From contig CP143625.1 of NCBI GenBank assembly GCA_036362785.1, positions 435,401 to 499,400 of the forward strand: a stretch of DNA of 64,000 nt, written 5' to 3'. The DNA comes from a beta proteobacterium MWH-UniP1 (GTDB lineage: Bacteria; Pseudomonadota; Gammaproteobacteria; Burkholderiales; Burkholderiaceae_A). Below are positions 48,126-57,569 of this stretch, in pieces (position 1 is the stretch's first letter; every line of letters begins with the position of its first letter). The notes under the pieces are model-generated. The model was not told the DNA's origin, did no database searches, and saw only the letters and a list, made by a program, of their open reading frames with translations. A program made the translations under genes and the position numbers.

Positions 48126-49543
48126 CGACCTCGTCCACACCGGTCGATGCCACTGCCGACGCATTGCAGGTTCTGCGCAACCGCACCTTCGACGAGATCG
48201 CCATCGGCGACAGCGCCAGCCTCGAACGCGCGTTTTCGCCGCAAGACATCCACATGTTCGCGCTGCAATCAGGCGATGTGGACCCGGAACCTGCTGCGTC
48301 CTCAAGCGCTCGGGACACCACGGAGGCCATTTGTGCAAACGTCCTGATCTCGGCTGTGCTGGGAACACGGCTGCCGGGGCCTGGAACCCGCTATGTCAAC
48401 CAGAATCTGTGCTTCCTCGGAGCGGTTCGGCCCGGTGACAGGCTGACCGTGCAGATGCAGGTGACCAGCAAGGACACGGCCACCCACCATGTCACGCTGG
48501 CCTGCACCTGCACCAACCAGACGGGGGTGGCGGTTTTCCAAGGCCAGGTAGAGGTCGTGGCGCCCACTGAGCGCATGGAACGAGCGCGCACCGCGTTGCC
48601 GGAAATACACCCGGATGCGCAGGGCCGCACAGGCCTGCAGCACCTGCTGGCGCATGTCGCGCACTTGCAACCGATTCGGGTGGCCGTCGCCCACCCGTGC
48701 GATGCCCCCAGCCTGTCCGCCGCGCTCGAAGCACGCCATGCGGGGTTGATCGAGCCGGTGCTGGTCGGGCCACGGGTGCGGCTCGAAGCAGTCGCCACCG
48801 AGGCCGGGTTGGACCTGACCGACGTCGCCATTGTGGACGTCCCGCACAGCCACGCCGCTGCGCAGCAAGCTGTCGCCTTGGCAGCCGCAGGTGAAGTCGA
48901 AGCCCTGATGAAAGGGAGCCTGCACACCGACGAGCTGATGTCCGCGCTGGTTTCGGCAGCAGCGGGGTTGCGCACCAAGCGCCGGGTCAGCCATTGCTTC
49001 CTGTTGCAGACACCTGCCTATCCGCGCCCGTTCATCGTTACCGATGCGGCGATCAATATCGCCCCGACTCTGGAACAGAAGGCAGACATCATCCGCAACG
49101 CCATCGAGCTGGCGCAGGTAATCGGCGTGCGCGAACCCAAGGTCGCGATCCTGGCCGCGGTCGAGACGGTCAGCCCGACGATGACGGCCACGCTGGACGC
49201 TGCGGCGCTGTGCAAGATGGCCGATCGCGGCCAGATCACTGGCGGCCTGCTCGACGGGCCGCTGGCCTTCGACAACGCCGTCTCCATCGCCGCTGCGCGT
49301 ATCAAGGGGATCGTTTCCGAGGTCGCCGGGCAAGCTGACATCCTCGTCGTGCCTGACCTGGAGAGCGGCAACATGCTTGCCAAGCAGTTGATCTTCATGG
49401 GCGGCGCAGCCAGCGCCGGGATCGTTCTTGGAGCCAAGGTGCCGGTCATTCTGACCAGCCGCGCCGACTCGCGCGATACACGCATCGCCTCATGCGCAAT
49501 CGCACTGATGCTGGCCCACCACTATCGACTGTCACCCCCATGA
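48122..49543 (+). CDS. MaoC-phosphate acetyltransferase fusion (enoyl-CoA hydratase/Pta-Ptb)
   Basis: 473 residues. N-terminal MaoC-like hot-dog domain (about 10-145) with FSPQDIHMFALQSGDVDPEP, in the enoyl-CoA hydratase II position. C-terminal phosphotransacylase domain (about 165-470), seen in EALMKGSLHTDELMSALVSA, TDAAINIAPTLEQKADIIRN and LVVPDLESGNMLAKQLIFMG. It may convert acyl-phosphate and acyl-CoA. It overlaps DUF3141 by 4 nt. The fused form is known in PHA-related loci. Confidence 0.85.
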   Translation: MTTSSTPVDATADALQVLRNRTFDEIAIGDSASLERAFSPQDIHMFALQSGDVDPEPAASSSARDTTEAICANVLISAVLGTRLPGPGTRYVNQNLCFLGAVRPGDRLTVQMQVTSKDTATHHVTLACTCTNQTGVAVFQGQVEVVAPTERMERARTALPEIHPDAQGRTGLQHLLAHVAHLQPIRVAVAHPCDAPSLSAALEARHAGLIEPVLVGPRVRLEAVATEAGLDLTDVAIVDVPHSHAAAQQAVALAAAGEVEALMKGSLHTDELMSALVSAAAGLRTKRRVSHCFLLQTPAYPRPFIVTDAAINIAPTLEQKADIIRNAIELAQVIGVREPKVAILAAVETVSPTMTATLDAAALCKMADRGQITGGLLDGPLAFDNAVSIAAARIKGIVSEVAGQADILVVPDLESGNMLAKQLIFMGGAASAGIVLGAKVPVILTSRADSRDTRIASCAIALMLAHHYRLSPP

Positions 49544-49578
49544 ATCAGCAACGTATCCACCCCATTGGAGGAAACACT

Positions 49579-50331
49579 ATGAAGTACTCATTTTCTGGCC
49601 GCGTAGCCCTGGTCACCGGTGCAGGATCCGGCATTGGCGAGGCCATCGCGCGACTTCTTGCGAGCAACGGCTTGAGTGTCGTCGTCTCGGATGTCAGCGC
49701 CGACAATGCGCAGCGCGTCGCCAAGCTCATCAGCGCCGATGGCGGCCAAGCCGTGGCCAATGTGGCCGACGTGGCACGCATCAATGACGTTGAGGCTGCT
49801 GTGGCCTGCGCAGTCGATATGTTCGGCGGCCTTCATTTTGCGGTCAACAACGCCGGTATCAGTGGCGACCAGAGCCCAGTGGGGGAACTGGATCCTGCCG
49901 CCTGGAGCCGGGTAATCGATATCAACCTGAACGGCGTGTTCTATGGCCTGCGCCATCAGATTCCCGCCATCCTGCGTTCGGGTGGCGGCGCCATCGTCAA
50001 CGTCTCTTCGATCCTGGGGGTGGTCGGCGATGCAGGAAACCCAGCGTACGTCGCAGCCAAGCACGCTGTTACCGGGCTGACCCGCTCGGCAGCGCTGGCC
50101 TATGCGGCCAAGGGAGTCCGGATCAACTCGATCCATCCCGGTTACGTGCGTACGCCCATCCTGGATTTCCTGGGTGAATCGGCCCTTCAGGAGGCCGTCG
50201 GCCTGCACCCGATCGGTCGCCTGGGTACCTCGGACGAAATCGCCCATGCCGTGGCCTTTTTGCTATCGGATGGGAGCAGCTTCTTTGCAGGCACCCAACT
50301 CATCGCCGATGGCGGCTACACGGCACGCTGA
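49579..50331 (+). CDS. Short-chain dehydrogenase/reductase
   Basis: 250 residues (MKYSFSGRVALVTGAGSGIG). Intact NAD(P)-binding TGAGSGIG, NNAG and YVAAKHA catalytic Tyr-Lys. Asp in SDVSAD after strand 2 favours NADH. Probably a 3-hydroxyacyl or 3-oxoacyl reductase; a 3-hydroxybutyrate dehydrogenase is possible. The start ATG 49579 follows GGAGGAAA; the longer upstream frame is antisense/overlap noise with the previous gene. Confidence 0.8.
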   Translation: MKYSFSGRVALVTGAGSGIGEAIARLLASNGLSVVVSDVSADNAQRVAKLISADGGQAVANVADVARINDVEAAVACAVDMFGGLHFAVNNAGISGDQSPVGELDPAAWSRVIDINLNGVFYGLRHQIPAILRSGGGAIVNVSSILGVVGDAGNPAYVAAKHAVTGLTRSAALAYAAKGVRINSIHPGYVRTPILDFLGESALQEAVGLHPIGRLGTSDEIAHAVAFLLSDGSSFFAGTQLIADGGYTAR

Positions 50332-50407
50332 GTCTGACGACGATGAGACCGCAGGCACACCTGAACGCCCTGGCGAAATCACCAGGGCCGAGCAGCAAGA
50401 GGACGAC

Positions 50408-51640
50408 ATGATGGATGCGACCACGGCCCGCTCCGGACGCCCCGAGCACGGACTGATCCTTGTACTGAACTGCGGTTCGTCCAGCATCAAGTTTGCGGTA
50501 TTCGATCCAACGGCCACGCCACTGCCGCGCACCGCATTGTGGAATGGCAAGGTGCAGGGAATCGGTGGCGCCAACCCGGATTTCGGAGAGACGGGGGTTG
50601 CGCCGTTCCCGATCGAACTGGAAACGGCACATCCGTATCGCGCCGCACTGCGCCTCATCCGCGATCGTGTCAGCCAGCGGCTCGACGGCCGCCGGATCGG
50701 TGCGGTCGCCCATCGTATCGTCCACGGCGGCAGTAAATACTTCATGCCCGTGCGCGTGGACGCGAATGTCCTGGCCGACCTCAAGGGCTACATTCCTCTG
50801 GCCCCGCTGCACCAGCCATTCGCGCTCGAAGCCGTGGAGATCCTGCTGCGGGAGCAGCCCGATCTGCCACAGATGGCCTGCTTCGACACGGCCTTCCACC
50901 ACACTTTGCCCCAGGTCGAGAAGGTCCTGCCGTTGCCCTATGCCGCATGGGAGCGCGGTCTGCGTCGGTACGGGTTTCACGGCCTGTCGTATGAGTACAT
51001 GGCAGTGGCCTTGCCCGAGCGCCATGGCGACGCGGCGCGCGGGCGCACCATCGTTGCCCACCTGGGCAGCGGCGCCAGCCTGTGCGCCATGCAAGGACTC
51101 CAAAGCGTGGCCACCACCATGGGCTTCTCCGCGCTTGACGGCTTGATGATGGGCACCCGTACCGGCGCGCTTGATCCAGGCGCCGTGCTCTACCTGATGG
51201 AAATCGAGAAGCTTTCACTGGAACAAGTGGGGCGTGTCCTCTATCACGAGTCCGGCCTGCTCGGCGTTTCGGGCATCTCGGCTGAGCCGCGCGTCATTGT
51301 CGGGCACGAGAACGATGCAGGCGAAACGGGGGAGCGAGCGCGCTTGGCACTGGCCCTTTACGTGCGTCGCATCGTGCGCGAGATCGGTGCATTGGTCGCT
51401 GTGCTGGGCGGCCTGGACATGCTGGTGTTCACGGCAGGCGTCGGTGAACACAATGCGTTCATTCGCGAACGTGTCTGTGCGGCACTGGGCTTTCTGGGCA
51501 TTGCCCTGGATACCGACGCTAATGCCAGCGACGCGGCGAAGATTTCCACTGTCCACAGCCAAGTCATCGTGGCGATCGAGCCCACCAACGAAGAGTGGAT
51601 CGCCGCCAGCCATGCGTTGTCCTGCCTGGACAGGGAGTAG
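50408..51640 (+). CDS. ackA: Acetate/propionate kinase
   Basis: Interconverts acetyl-phosphate + ADP and acetate + ATP. About 410 residues. Motifs: LVLNCGSSSIKFAVFD (ATPase fold phosphate loop 1), ACFDTAFHHTLPQ, GFHGLSYEYMA, HLGSGASLCA and DGLMMGTRTGALDPG. The frame extends upstream over the SDR gene, but the family N-terminus begins near residue 15 of MMDATTARSG. It is placed beside the MaoC-Pta fusion, so acetyl-phosphate has two fates here. Confidence 0.9.
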   Translation: MMDATTARSGRPEHGLILVLNCGSSSIKFAVFDPTATPLPRTALWNGKVQGIGGANPDFGETGVAPFPIELETAHPYRAALRLIRDRVSQRLDGRRIGAVAHRIVHGGSKYFMPVRVDANVLADLKGYIPLAPLHQPFALEAVEILLREQPDLPQMACFDTAFHHTLPQVEKVLPLPYAAWERGLRRYGFHGLSYEYMAVALPERHGDAARGRTIVAHLGSGASLCAMQGLQSVATTMGFSALDGLMMGTRTGALDPGAVLYLMEIEKLSLEQVGRVLYHESGLLGVSGISAEPRVIVGHENDAGETGERARLALALYVRRIVREIGALVAVLGGLDMLVFTAGVGEHNAFIRERVCAALGFLGIALDTDANASDAAKISTVHSQVIVAIEPTNEEWIAASHALSCLDRE

Positions 51641-51645
51641 GTGCG

Positions 51646-52851
51646 ATGAAGATCGACGCCTTCCATGGATTCACGCTCGCCATCCTGCTGTTGTTCGTGG
51701 GCAAGGGCTTGGTAGCGCGTTGGAGCATCTTGCGTCGATACAGCATCCCGGAATCCCTGGTGGGCGGCCTGGCCTGCGCTCTGGTTGTCTTCGTCCTGTA
51801 CTACGGGATGGGGGTCACGGTCAGTTTCGACCTGGAAGCGCGTGACGCGCTTCTGTTGTACTTCTTTGCCGCCATTGGCCTGAGTACCGACGCCCGCACA
51901 CTGCGCCATGGTGGACGGCCCTTGCTGATCCTGTCAGGACTGGCCATCGGGTTCATGGTGCTGCAGAACCTGGCTGGGATGCAGACGGCCCGCGCATTCG
52001 GCCTGGATCCGCGCGCTGGACTAATGGTCGGATCCATTTCCCTGACCGGAGGCGTGGGCACCACCTTGGCCTGGTCCGATCACTTTGTTGAAACCCTTGG
52101 CATTACCCAAGCGCAGGAACTGGGGTTGGCGGCGAACATGATCGGCCTGATCGCGGCCTGCACCATCGGCGGCCCGATCTCAAGTCTGCTCATGCGCAGG
52201 CATCGGCTTCGAGCCTCCGGGGACAGCGCCCTGGAAATTGGCACACTGCACAGCGATGAGCAGCATGCCCGCCTGGACTACTACGGCGTGCTGCTGGCGT
52301 TGCTATGGCTCAACCTCGCCTTGATGTTGGGACACGGAATCAACGCCCTCGTCGCACTTACCCCCGTCACGCTGCCCGCCTTTGTGGGCTGCCTGCTGGC
52401 GGGAATCCTCCTGCGCACGATCAGCGACTGGATGAGGCCAGGTGGCCGCGGACGGCTATGGAACTGGCCGAGCATGCAGCCAGGCATCGCCCTGATCTCC
52501 GACATGTCATTGGGCCTGTTTCTGACCATGGCGCTGATGGGGCTCAGGCTCTGGGAGCTGCAGCCCGTGCTTGCCTTCATCACCGTGGCAATGCTGGTAC
52601 AGATCGTCCTGGTCATCGCATTTGTTCTTCTGATCGTTTTTCGGGCAATGGGCAAGGATTACCAAGCCGCCGTGGTGTGCGCCGGTTTCGGTGGAATCGC
52701 GCTGGGATCTACCGCCACCGCCATCGCCAACATGACGGCGGTCACGCGGGAACATGGCGCTGCACGTGAGGCGTTCATTGTGGTGCCCCTGGTATGTGGG
52801 TTCGTCATCGACATTGCGAACGCACTGGTGATCAGTCTGATGGCCGGTTAA
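51646..52851 (+). CDS. Sodium/glutamate symporter family
   Basis: Inner-membrane transporter of about 401 residues and 10-12 spans, with the GltS signature GSISLTGGVGTTLAWSDHF and, in the second half, GFGGIALGSTATAIANMTAV. These two Gly/Ser/Thr-rich re-entrant loops mark the GltS/ESS family. It starts 5 bp after the acetate kinase stop, so it belongs to the same operon. Glutamate is likely, but the exact solute is not provable. Confidence 0.82.
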   Translation: MKIDAFHGFTLAILLLFVGKGLVARWSILRRYSIPESLVGGLACALVVFVLYYGMGVTVSFDLEARDALLLYFFAAIGLSTDARTLRHGGRPLLILSGLAIGFMVLQNLAGMQTARAFGLDPRAGLMVGSISLTGGVGTTLAWSDHFVETLGITQAQELGLAANMIGLIAACTIGGPISSLLMRRHRLRASGDSALEIGTLHSDEQHARLDYYGVLLALLWLNLALMLGHGINALVALTPVTLPAFVGCLLAGILLRTISDWMRPGGRGRLWNWPSMQPGIALISDMSLGLFLTMALMGLRLWELQPVLAFITVAMLVQIVLVIAFVLLIVFRAMGKDYQAAVVCAGFGGIALGSTATAIANMTAVTREHGAAREAFIVVPLVCGFVIDIANALVISLMAG

Positions 52852-53032
52852 GGCGAAAGAATTAACGGAGTGCGCCGGCAGGCGGAGACATATCTAGCAC
52901 GCTGGCACGGTGTCATCGCAAAAACGCTGATGACACGGGTACCGGTATGCATGAATACAAGCAAGCACAACTACCCCCGGTGTTCAAACGAGGGTGCTCT
53001 ATCTATTTGAATAGAAATTGAGGTAATGCGTT

Positions 53033-54784
53033 TTGACAAAAAACACGAAAAGTAATACTTCATCGACAATCGTTCCAGAACTGGATATGCAAGCGCATAT
53101 GGCTTGGGCCCAGGCCTGGTCCTCAATTTCACCTGAATCGTCGCTGTTGGCCTGGACTGATTGGGCAAGCCATTTAGCGAACAGCCCCGGAAAGCAATCG
53201 GAGCTTCTAGCGTTTGCAGGCGCCCTGTCTGAGCAATGGATGTCTCTATTGAAAAAGGGCTTGGTCAGTCCCGACCAGGAAGCTGCAGCGCCTGAACCGT
53301 TACCTGCAAATGATCGTCGCTTCAATGATCCTGCGTGGGATCAATGGCCCTACAACCTTTACCGCAGCTCATTTCTTATCCAGTCCCAATGGTGGGAGCA
53401 GGCCACACAGGATGTGTGGGGTGTTGATCCACAACACGAGCGTCTAATGGCGTTTGGCGCAAAGCAATGGCTGGAAATGGTGTCGCCAACCAACTCTGCG
53501 CTTTTCAACCCGGTTGTCCTGAAAAAAACCATAGAAGAACAAGGTGCCAACCTGGCGCGTGGCATGTCCAACTTCCTTGATGACCTGCGCCGACAACTAT
53601 CCGGCGAGCCACCTGCGGGAACCGAGAATTTCGTCGTTGGCCGCGACGTGGCGGTGACGGAAGGAAAGGTCGTACTGAGAAATCAATTGATCGAGTTGAT
53701 TCAGTACGCGCCCACTACCGAGAAAGTCCATCCCGAGCCCATACTGATTATTCCTGCCTGGATCATGAAGTACTACGTACTCGATCTGTCGCCCCATAAC
53801 TCGCTGATCCGGTATCTGGTTGCACAGGGCCATACGGTTTTTTGCATCTCCTGGAAGAATCCGGATGCGAGTGATCGAGACCTGGGCATGGATGAGTATC
53901 TTGAGTTCGGCTTGCATGCAGCGCTGGACGCCGTGACGTCCATTGTCCCCGAACAGGGAATCCACGCTGCTGGCTACTGCCTGGGCGGGACATTGCTGTC
54001 GATTGGGGCCTCAGCCATGGCGCGCGACGGCGATACGCGGCTGGTGTCCGTAAGCCTCCTGGCAGCGCAGACGGACTTCAGCGAGCCGGGCGAGCTTGGC
54101 CTTTTCATCAATCAGAGCCAGGTGGCGCTGTTGGAGGCCAGCATGGCGCAAACAGGCTTCTTGAGCTCAAGCCAGATGAGTGGCGCTTTCCAGCTACTGC
54201 GTGCCTACGATCTTGTATGGTCTCGCATGATTGACGAGTACCTGTTGGGCGACCGTCGGCCAATGACCGACCTGATGGCCTGGAATGCCGATGGGACTCG
54301 CCTGCCGGCGAAGATGCATTCGCAATATCTCCGACGCCTTTACCTGAATAACGATCTCAGCGCAGGGCGTTATCCCGTCACGGGCCGTCCGGTTTCAGTG
54401 GGAAATATTACCGTACCGATGTTTTGCGTTGGCACTGCGTCGGATCATATTGCGCCTTGGCGCTCCGTTTACAAGCTGCATCTGCTGACTTCAGCCGAAC
54501 TGACTTTTGTATTGACCACCGGGGGGCACAACGGCGGCATCGTGAGCGAGCCTGGCCGCGGCAAGCGTCGGTATCAAATCCATACGCGCGCCGTGAATGA
54601 GGGGTACATGGCGCCAGACGAGTGGCAAGCCACTGCACAGACGCATCCGGATTCGTGGTGGCCGGCATGGTCGGCATGGCTCCAGGAGCGTTCCGGTGAT
54701 GTTGTTGCGCCTCCGCTCATGGGGTCTGAATCCAATGGATACCCCACTATTTGCGATGCCCCGGGGGAATATGTGCGCAGCTGA
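53033..54784 (+). CDS. phaC: Class I polyhydroxyalkanoate synthase
   Basis: Polymerises (R)-3-hydroxyacyl-CoA into polyester granules. 583 residues. The lipase-like box GYCLGG (Cys about 314) is intact. The PHA-synthase hallmarks PAWIMKYYVLDLSPHNSLIR and FCISWKNPD precede it. The Asp and His candidates are GTASDHIAPW and TTGGHNGGIV. The start is TTG 53033; the ATG seven bases earlier meets an immediate stop in its frame. GAGGTAATG sits just upstream. It has about 180 bp of leader (52852-53032), likely its own promoter, where I see no clear boxes. Confidence 0.93.
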   Translation: MTKNTKSNTSSTIVPELDMQAHMAWAQAWSSISPESSLLAWTDWASHLANSPGKQSELLAFAGALSEQWMSLLKKGLVSPDQEAAAPEPLPANDRRFNDPAWDQWPYNLYRSSFLIQSQWWEQATQDVWGVDPQHERLMAFGAKQWLEMVSPTNSALFNPVVLKKTIEEQGANLARGMSNFLDDLRRQLSGEPPAGTENFVVGRDVAVTEGKVVLRNQLIELIQYAPTTEKVHPEPILIIPAWIMKYYVLDLSPHNSLIRYLVAQGHTVFCISWKNPDASDRDLGMDEYLEFGLHAALDAVTSIVPEQGIHAAGYCLGGTLLSIGASAMARDGDTRLVSVSLLAAQTDFSEPGELGLFINQSQVALLEASMAQTGFLSSSQMSGAFQLLRAYDLVWSRMIDEYLLGDRRPMTDLMAWNADGTRLPAKMHSQYLRRLYLNNDLSAGRYPVTGRPVSVGNITVPMFCVGTASDHIAPWRSVYKLHLLTSAELTFVLTTGGHNGGIVSEPGRGKRRYQIHTRAVNEGYMAPDEWQATAQTHPDSWWPAWSAWLQERSGDVVAPPLMGSESNGYPTICDAPGEYVRS

Positions 54785-54866
54785 ATAATCCGATACCCCC
54801 CGGCGGCTGCTGCCCGTACACGCAATATTTGTTCGACAGGCCCTATTCTGATAACTGGAGACATTC

Positions 54867-55361
54867 ATGTACTCAAGACTCCTGGTTCCGCTCGACGGAA
54901 GTCCCACCGCCAATTTGGCCCTCCACCACGCTGCGGTGCTGGCGCGCCTAAGTGGTGCAACCATCATCCTGCTGCACATCATCGAGGAGATGAAGCATAG
55001 CAACGGCTTCGAAAGGCCGAGAATCTACATTGAAGAGGTAAGGCCAGGCTTCCTGGCAGCCGGGGAGAAGCTGCTTGACGAGGCGGCACTCCCGCTGAGG
55101 CAGGAAGGCCTGGCGGTAGAGACCGTGCTTCTGGAGAGCAAGGGAGAGCGCGTCTCGGTGCTCATCGCACAGCAGGCACTGGCCACCGGATGCGAGTTGG
55201 TCGTATTGGGCACCCACGGACGCCGGGGCGTGGACCGGCTGCTGCTGGGAAGCGATGCCGAGCAACTCGCTCGGATAGCACCAGTTCCCGTGATGCTGGT
55301 GCGCCAGCCCCAATCAGTCATTGCGACTGCGTCCCCTGGGCCGAGTGCCACGCCAGCGTGA
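54867..55361 (+). CDS. Universal stress protein A family
   Basis: 164 residues. Single Usp domain, opening MYSRLLVPLDGSPTANLALH, with the ATP-binding loop LGTHGRRGVDRLLLGSDAEQ and the end VPVMLVRQPQ. This is the ATP-binding (G-2x-G-9x-G) form. Universal stress proteins with PHA and PRPP genes are common in oxygen- or energy-stress regulons, but no oxygen-responsive box is evident. Confidence 0.9.
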   Translation: MYSRLLVPLDGSPTANLALHHAAVLARLSGATIILLHIIEEMKHSNGFERPRIYIEEVRPGFLAAGEKLLDEAALPLRQEGLAVETVLLESKGERVSVLIAQQALATGCELVVLGTHGRRGVDRLLLGSDAEQLARIAPVPVMLVRQPQSVIATASPGPSATPA

Positions 55362-56431
55362 CGAAATTTCAGTCCACCCACCCCGCTGAACGGAGGCTCA
55401 GAATCGCAACCTCCTTGGTGCTGCTATTGCTGAGCGTCTCCGCACAGGCCCAGTCCTGCCAACAGGACAACCCGCTCCGCGCAACTGGAACGCTCAATCT
55501 GCGGATCGACAACGACATGTTCGGCGGCATTGGACAAGATCAAGGGTACTCCAACGGGTTTCTCGTCAGTTGGGTCTCCCCCAATCTTGTGGACTATCGC
55601 GATGACCCTTGCCTACCGCGTCTCGTCCGTGGGCTGAATCGTTTTCTCACAGTGCTGCAACCCGAGGGTTTCGACGAACAGAACATGACTATCGGCTTCG
55701 GGCAGATGATGTATACCCCGAGCGACAAAACGCGCAGCGATCTGATCAAAGACGACCGCCCTTTCGCAGGCGCAATGATGTTGAGCCTTGGCTACAACGC
55801 GCGGCGCGGCGATACGCTGCGCACCTCACAAATCCGTATCGGCGTTGTAGGCCCCTCGTCCCTGGCCAGGCAAACCCAGAACTGGTGGCATGACACCATC
55901 GGAGTGGACAAATTCAATGGCTGGAGACACCAACTGCGCGACGAACCTGTACTGCAATTGCTGCACGAACGCCGAACGCGAGTCTTCAGGCAAGAAAACG
56001 TCAGCGGTTGGAGCTGGGACCTCACCCGCCACTGGGGCGGCAGCTTCGGCAATTTCGCCACCTACGCGAATGTCGGGGGAGAATTGCGCTATGGCCTGCG
56101 CCTGCCAGACGATTTAGGCACCGCACCGCTGCGGCCGGCTGGAGAAAATACCTCGCCCGTGCGCACGACCGCTGCAGGTAACTGGAACGGACACCTCTTC
56201 GTAGCACTCGACGCCCGCTGGGTCTTGCACGACATCACGCTGGATGGCAATACCTTCAAGTCTAGCCATAGCGTTGATAAACGGCCACTCGTGGCGGATG
56301 TCGGCTACGGCGTCGCGATTACCCAAGGCAACTGGCGCATCGCGATAGCCCGCTACCACCGCACACGCGAATTCCGGGGACAAAAAGAAATCCCGGTCTA
56401 CGGAACGATCACCGTAGGACGGCGATTCTGA
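55358..56431 (+). CDS. Lipid A 3-O-deacylase (LpxR-like) outer-membrane protein
   Basis: About 357 residues. The signal peptide (about 15-33) ends SVSAQAQSC. The body is an outer-membrane beta-barrel; the LpxR signature NDMFGGIGQDQGYSNGF (with the catalytic Asn/Asp/His-type calcium site region) lies near residue 50. The start is GTG 55358, overlapping the previous stop by 4 nt. Removal of the 3'-acyl chain of lipid A would remodel the surface; the link to storage genes is unclear. Confidence 0.78.
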   Translation: MTKFQSTHPAERRLRIATSLVLLLLSVSAQAQSCQQDNPLRATGTLNLRIDNDMFGGIGQDQGYSNGFLVSWVSPNLVDYRDDPCLPRLVRGLNRFLTVLQPEGFDEQNMTIGFGQMMYTPSDKTRSDLIKDDRPFAGAMMLSLGYNARRGDTLRTSQIRIGVVGPSSLARQTQNWWHDTIGVDKFNGWRHQLRDEPVLQLLHERRTRVFRQENVSGWSWDLTRHWGGSFGNFATYANVGGELRYGLRLPDDLGTAPLRPAGENTSPVRTTAAGNWNGHLFVALDARWVLHDITLDGNTFKSSHSVDKRPLVADVGYGVAITQGNWRIAIARYHRTREFRGQKEIPVYGTITVGRRF

Positions 56432-56634
56432 TGCAGATCGATTCCTTGAACGCCATGCAAGCCACTCTGTTGCTGTTCATGACAAGAGCCTGGTTGCTTG
56501 TGGAGCTACCACGTCGACGCAGTACTGCCAATGCCGTCGTCATTAGCCAGTTGGCAAGGTGAACACAGCGAGCTGAACGATAAGGCACCCGCGCTCGATA
56601 AGAGACCAAGGACAACAAATAAGGAGATAAATGG

Positions 56635-57531
56635 ATGCAACGACTCACCCTGGCCCTACCCGGCAATGAAGATCTGGCCCGCGGCATCGCGCAGGCATGC
56701 GGCAGCGAAGCCGGCCGCATCGAAACGCGCCGATTCCCCGATGGCGAGAGCTATGTCCGGTTGCATGGCGAACCTGCCGATCGGATCGTGGATGTGATTT
56801 GCACGCTGGCCCATCCTGATCCGCAGTTCCTGCTTCTGGCTTTTGCCGCTGACGCGGCGCGCGAACTTGGCGCGCAAGAGGTGAACCTGATCGCACCGTA
56901 TCTGGCCTACATGCGCCAGGACAAGCGATTCCATGACGGAGAAAGCGTGACGTCGCGGTCCTTCGCACGTCTGGTCTCATCGACCTTCGACAAGCTGCTC
57001 ACGGTGGATCCGCATCTGCACCGCTATCCGACGCTCTCCGCGCTCTACACGATCCCCACCATCACCTTGCATGCCGCACCACTGCTGGCCGACTGGATCG
57101 CGAATCATGTCGAAGAACCTTTGATCGTGGGCCCCGACGAGGAAAGCGAGCAGTGGGCCGGCGCCATCGCGTCCCGCATCGGCGTACCGCACGCTGTGCT
57201 TCGCAAGACACGCCATGGCGATCGCAGCGTGGACATCGATGTTCCCGACCTGTCGATCTGGCGCGGCAGAACGCCGGTGCTTGTGGACGACATCGCATCA
57301 TCAGGCCGCACGCTCGCCGTCGCGGCGCGCAAGCTCGCCGAGCAAGGAATGCGCAAGCCGGAGTGCGTAGTGGTGCATGCCCTGTTCGCCGAGGATGCCT
57401 GGGCCCAATTGACACCGTTGTTTGCCCGAATTACGTCCACCGACGCAGTACCGCATCCGAGCAACCGGATTGGTCTCGCTTCGCTGATTGCCGACGCTCT
57501 CTCTAGCGGGAAAACCGATCCGCGAGGCTGA
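56635..57531 (+). CDS. Ribose-phosphate pyrophosphokinase
   Basis: PRPP synthetase, making or consuming PRPP from ribose-5-phosphate. 298 residues, short like archaeal-type enzymes rather than the usual 310-320. Motifs: RRFPDGESYVRL, APYLAYMRQDKRFHDGES (ATP loop) and VLVDDIASSGRTLA (PRPP loop, about 215-227). AAGGAGATAAATGG is the RBS. It is a second copy type placed within the sugar-phosphate module, not the housekeeping prs neighbourhood (ispE, rplY). Confidence 0.88.
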   Translation: MQRLTLALPGNEDLARGIAQACGSEAGRIETRRFPDGESYVRLHGEPADRIVDVICTLAHPDPQFLLLAFAADAARELGAQEVNLIAPYLAYMRQDKRFHDGESVTSRSFARLVSSTFDKLLTVDPHLHRYPTLSALYTIPTITLHAAPLLADWIANHVEEPLIVGPDEESEQWAGAIASRIGVPHAVLRKTRHGDRSVDIDVPDLSIWRGRTPVLVDDIASSGRTLAVAARKLAEQGMRKPECVVVHALFAEDAWAQLTPLFARITSTDAVPHPSNRIGLASLIADALSSGKTDPRG

Positions 57532-57569
57532 TCTTTTTATCGATCCAACTATTTTCAAGGAGACCTGAA

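Noticed and set aside
45897-48368. An 823-codon open frame on the minus strand opposite DUF3141
   Set aside because: It mirrors the codons of a well-supported plus-strand gene in GC-rich DNA and has no recognisable domain or ribosome site.
50102-50407. Upstream extension of the acetate kinase frame
   Set aside because: It overlaps the SDR gene in another frame and lacks family sequence before MMDATTARSG.
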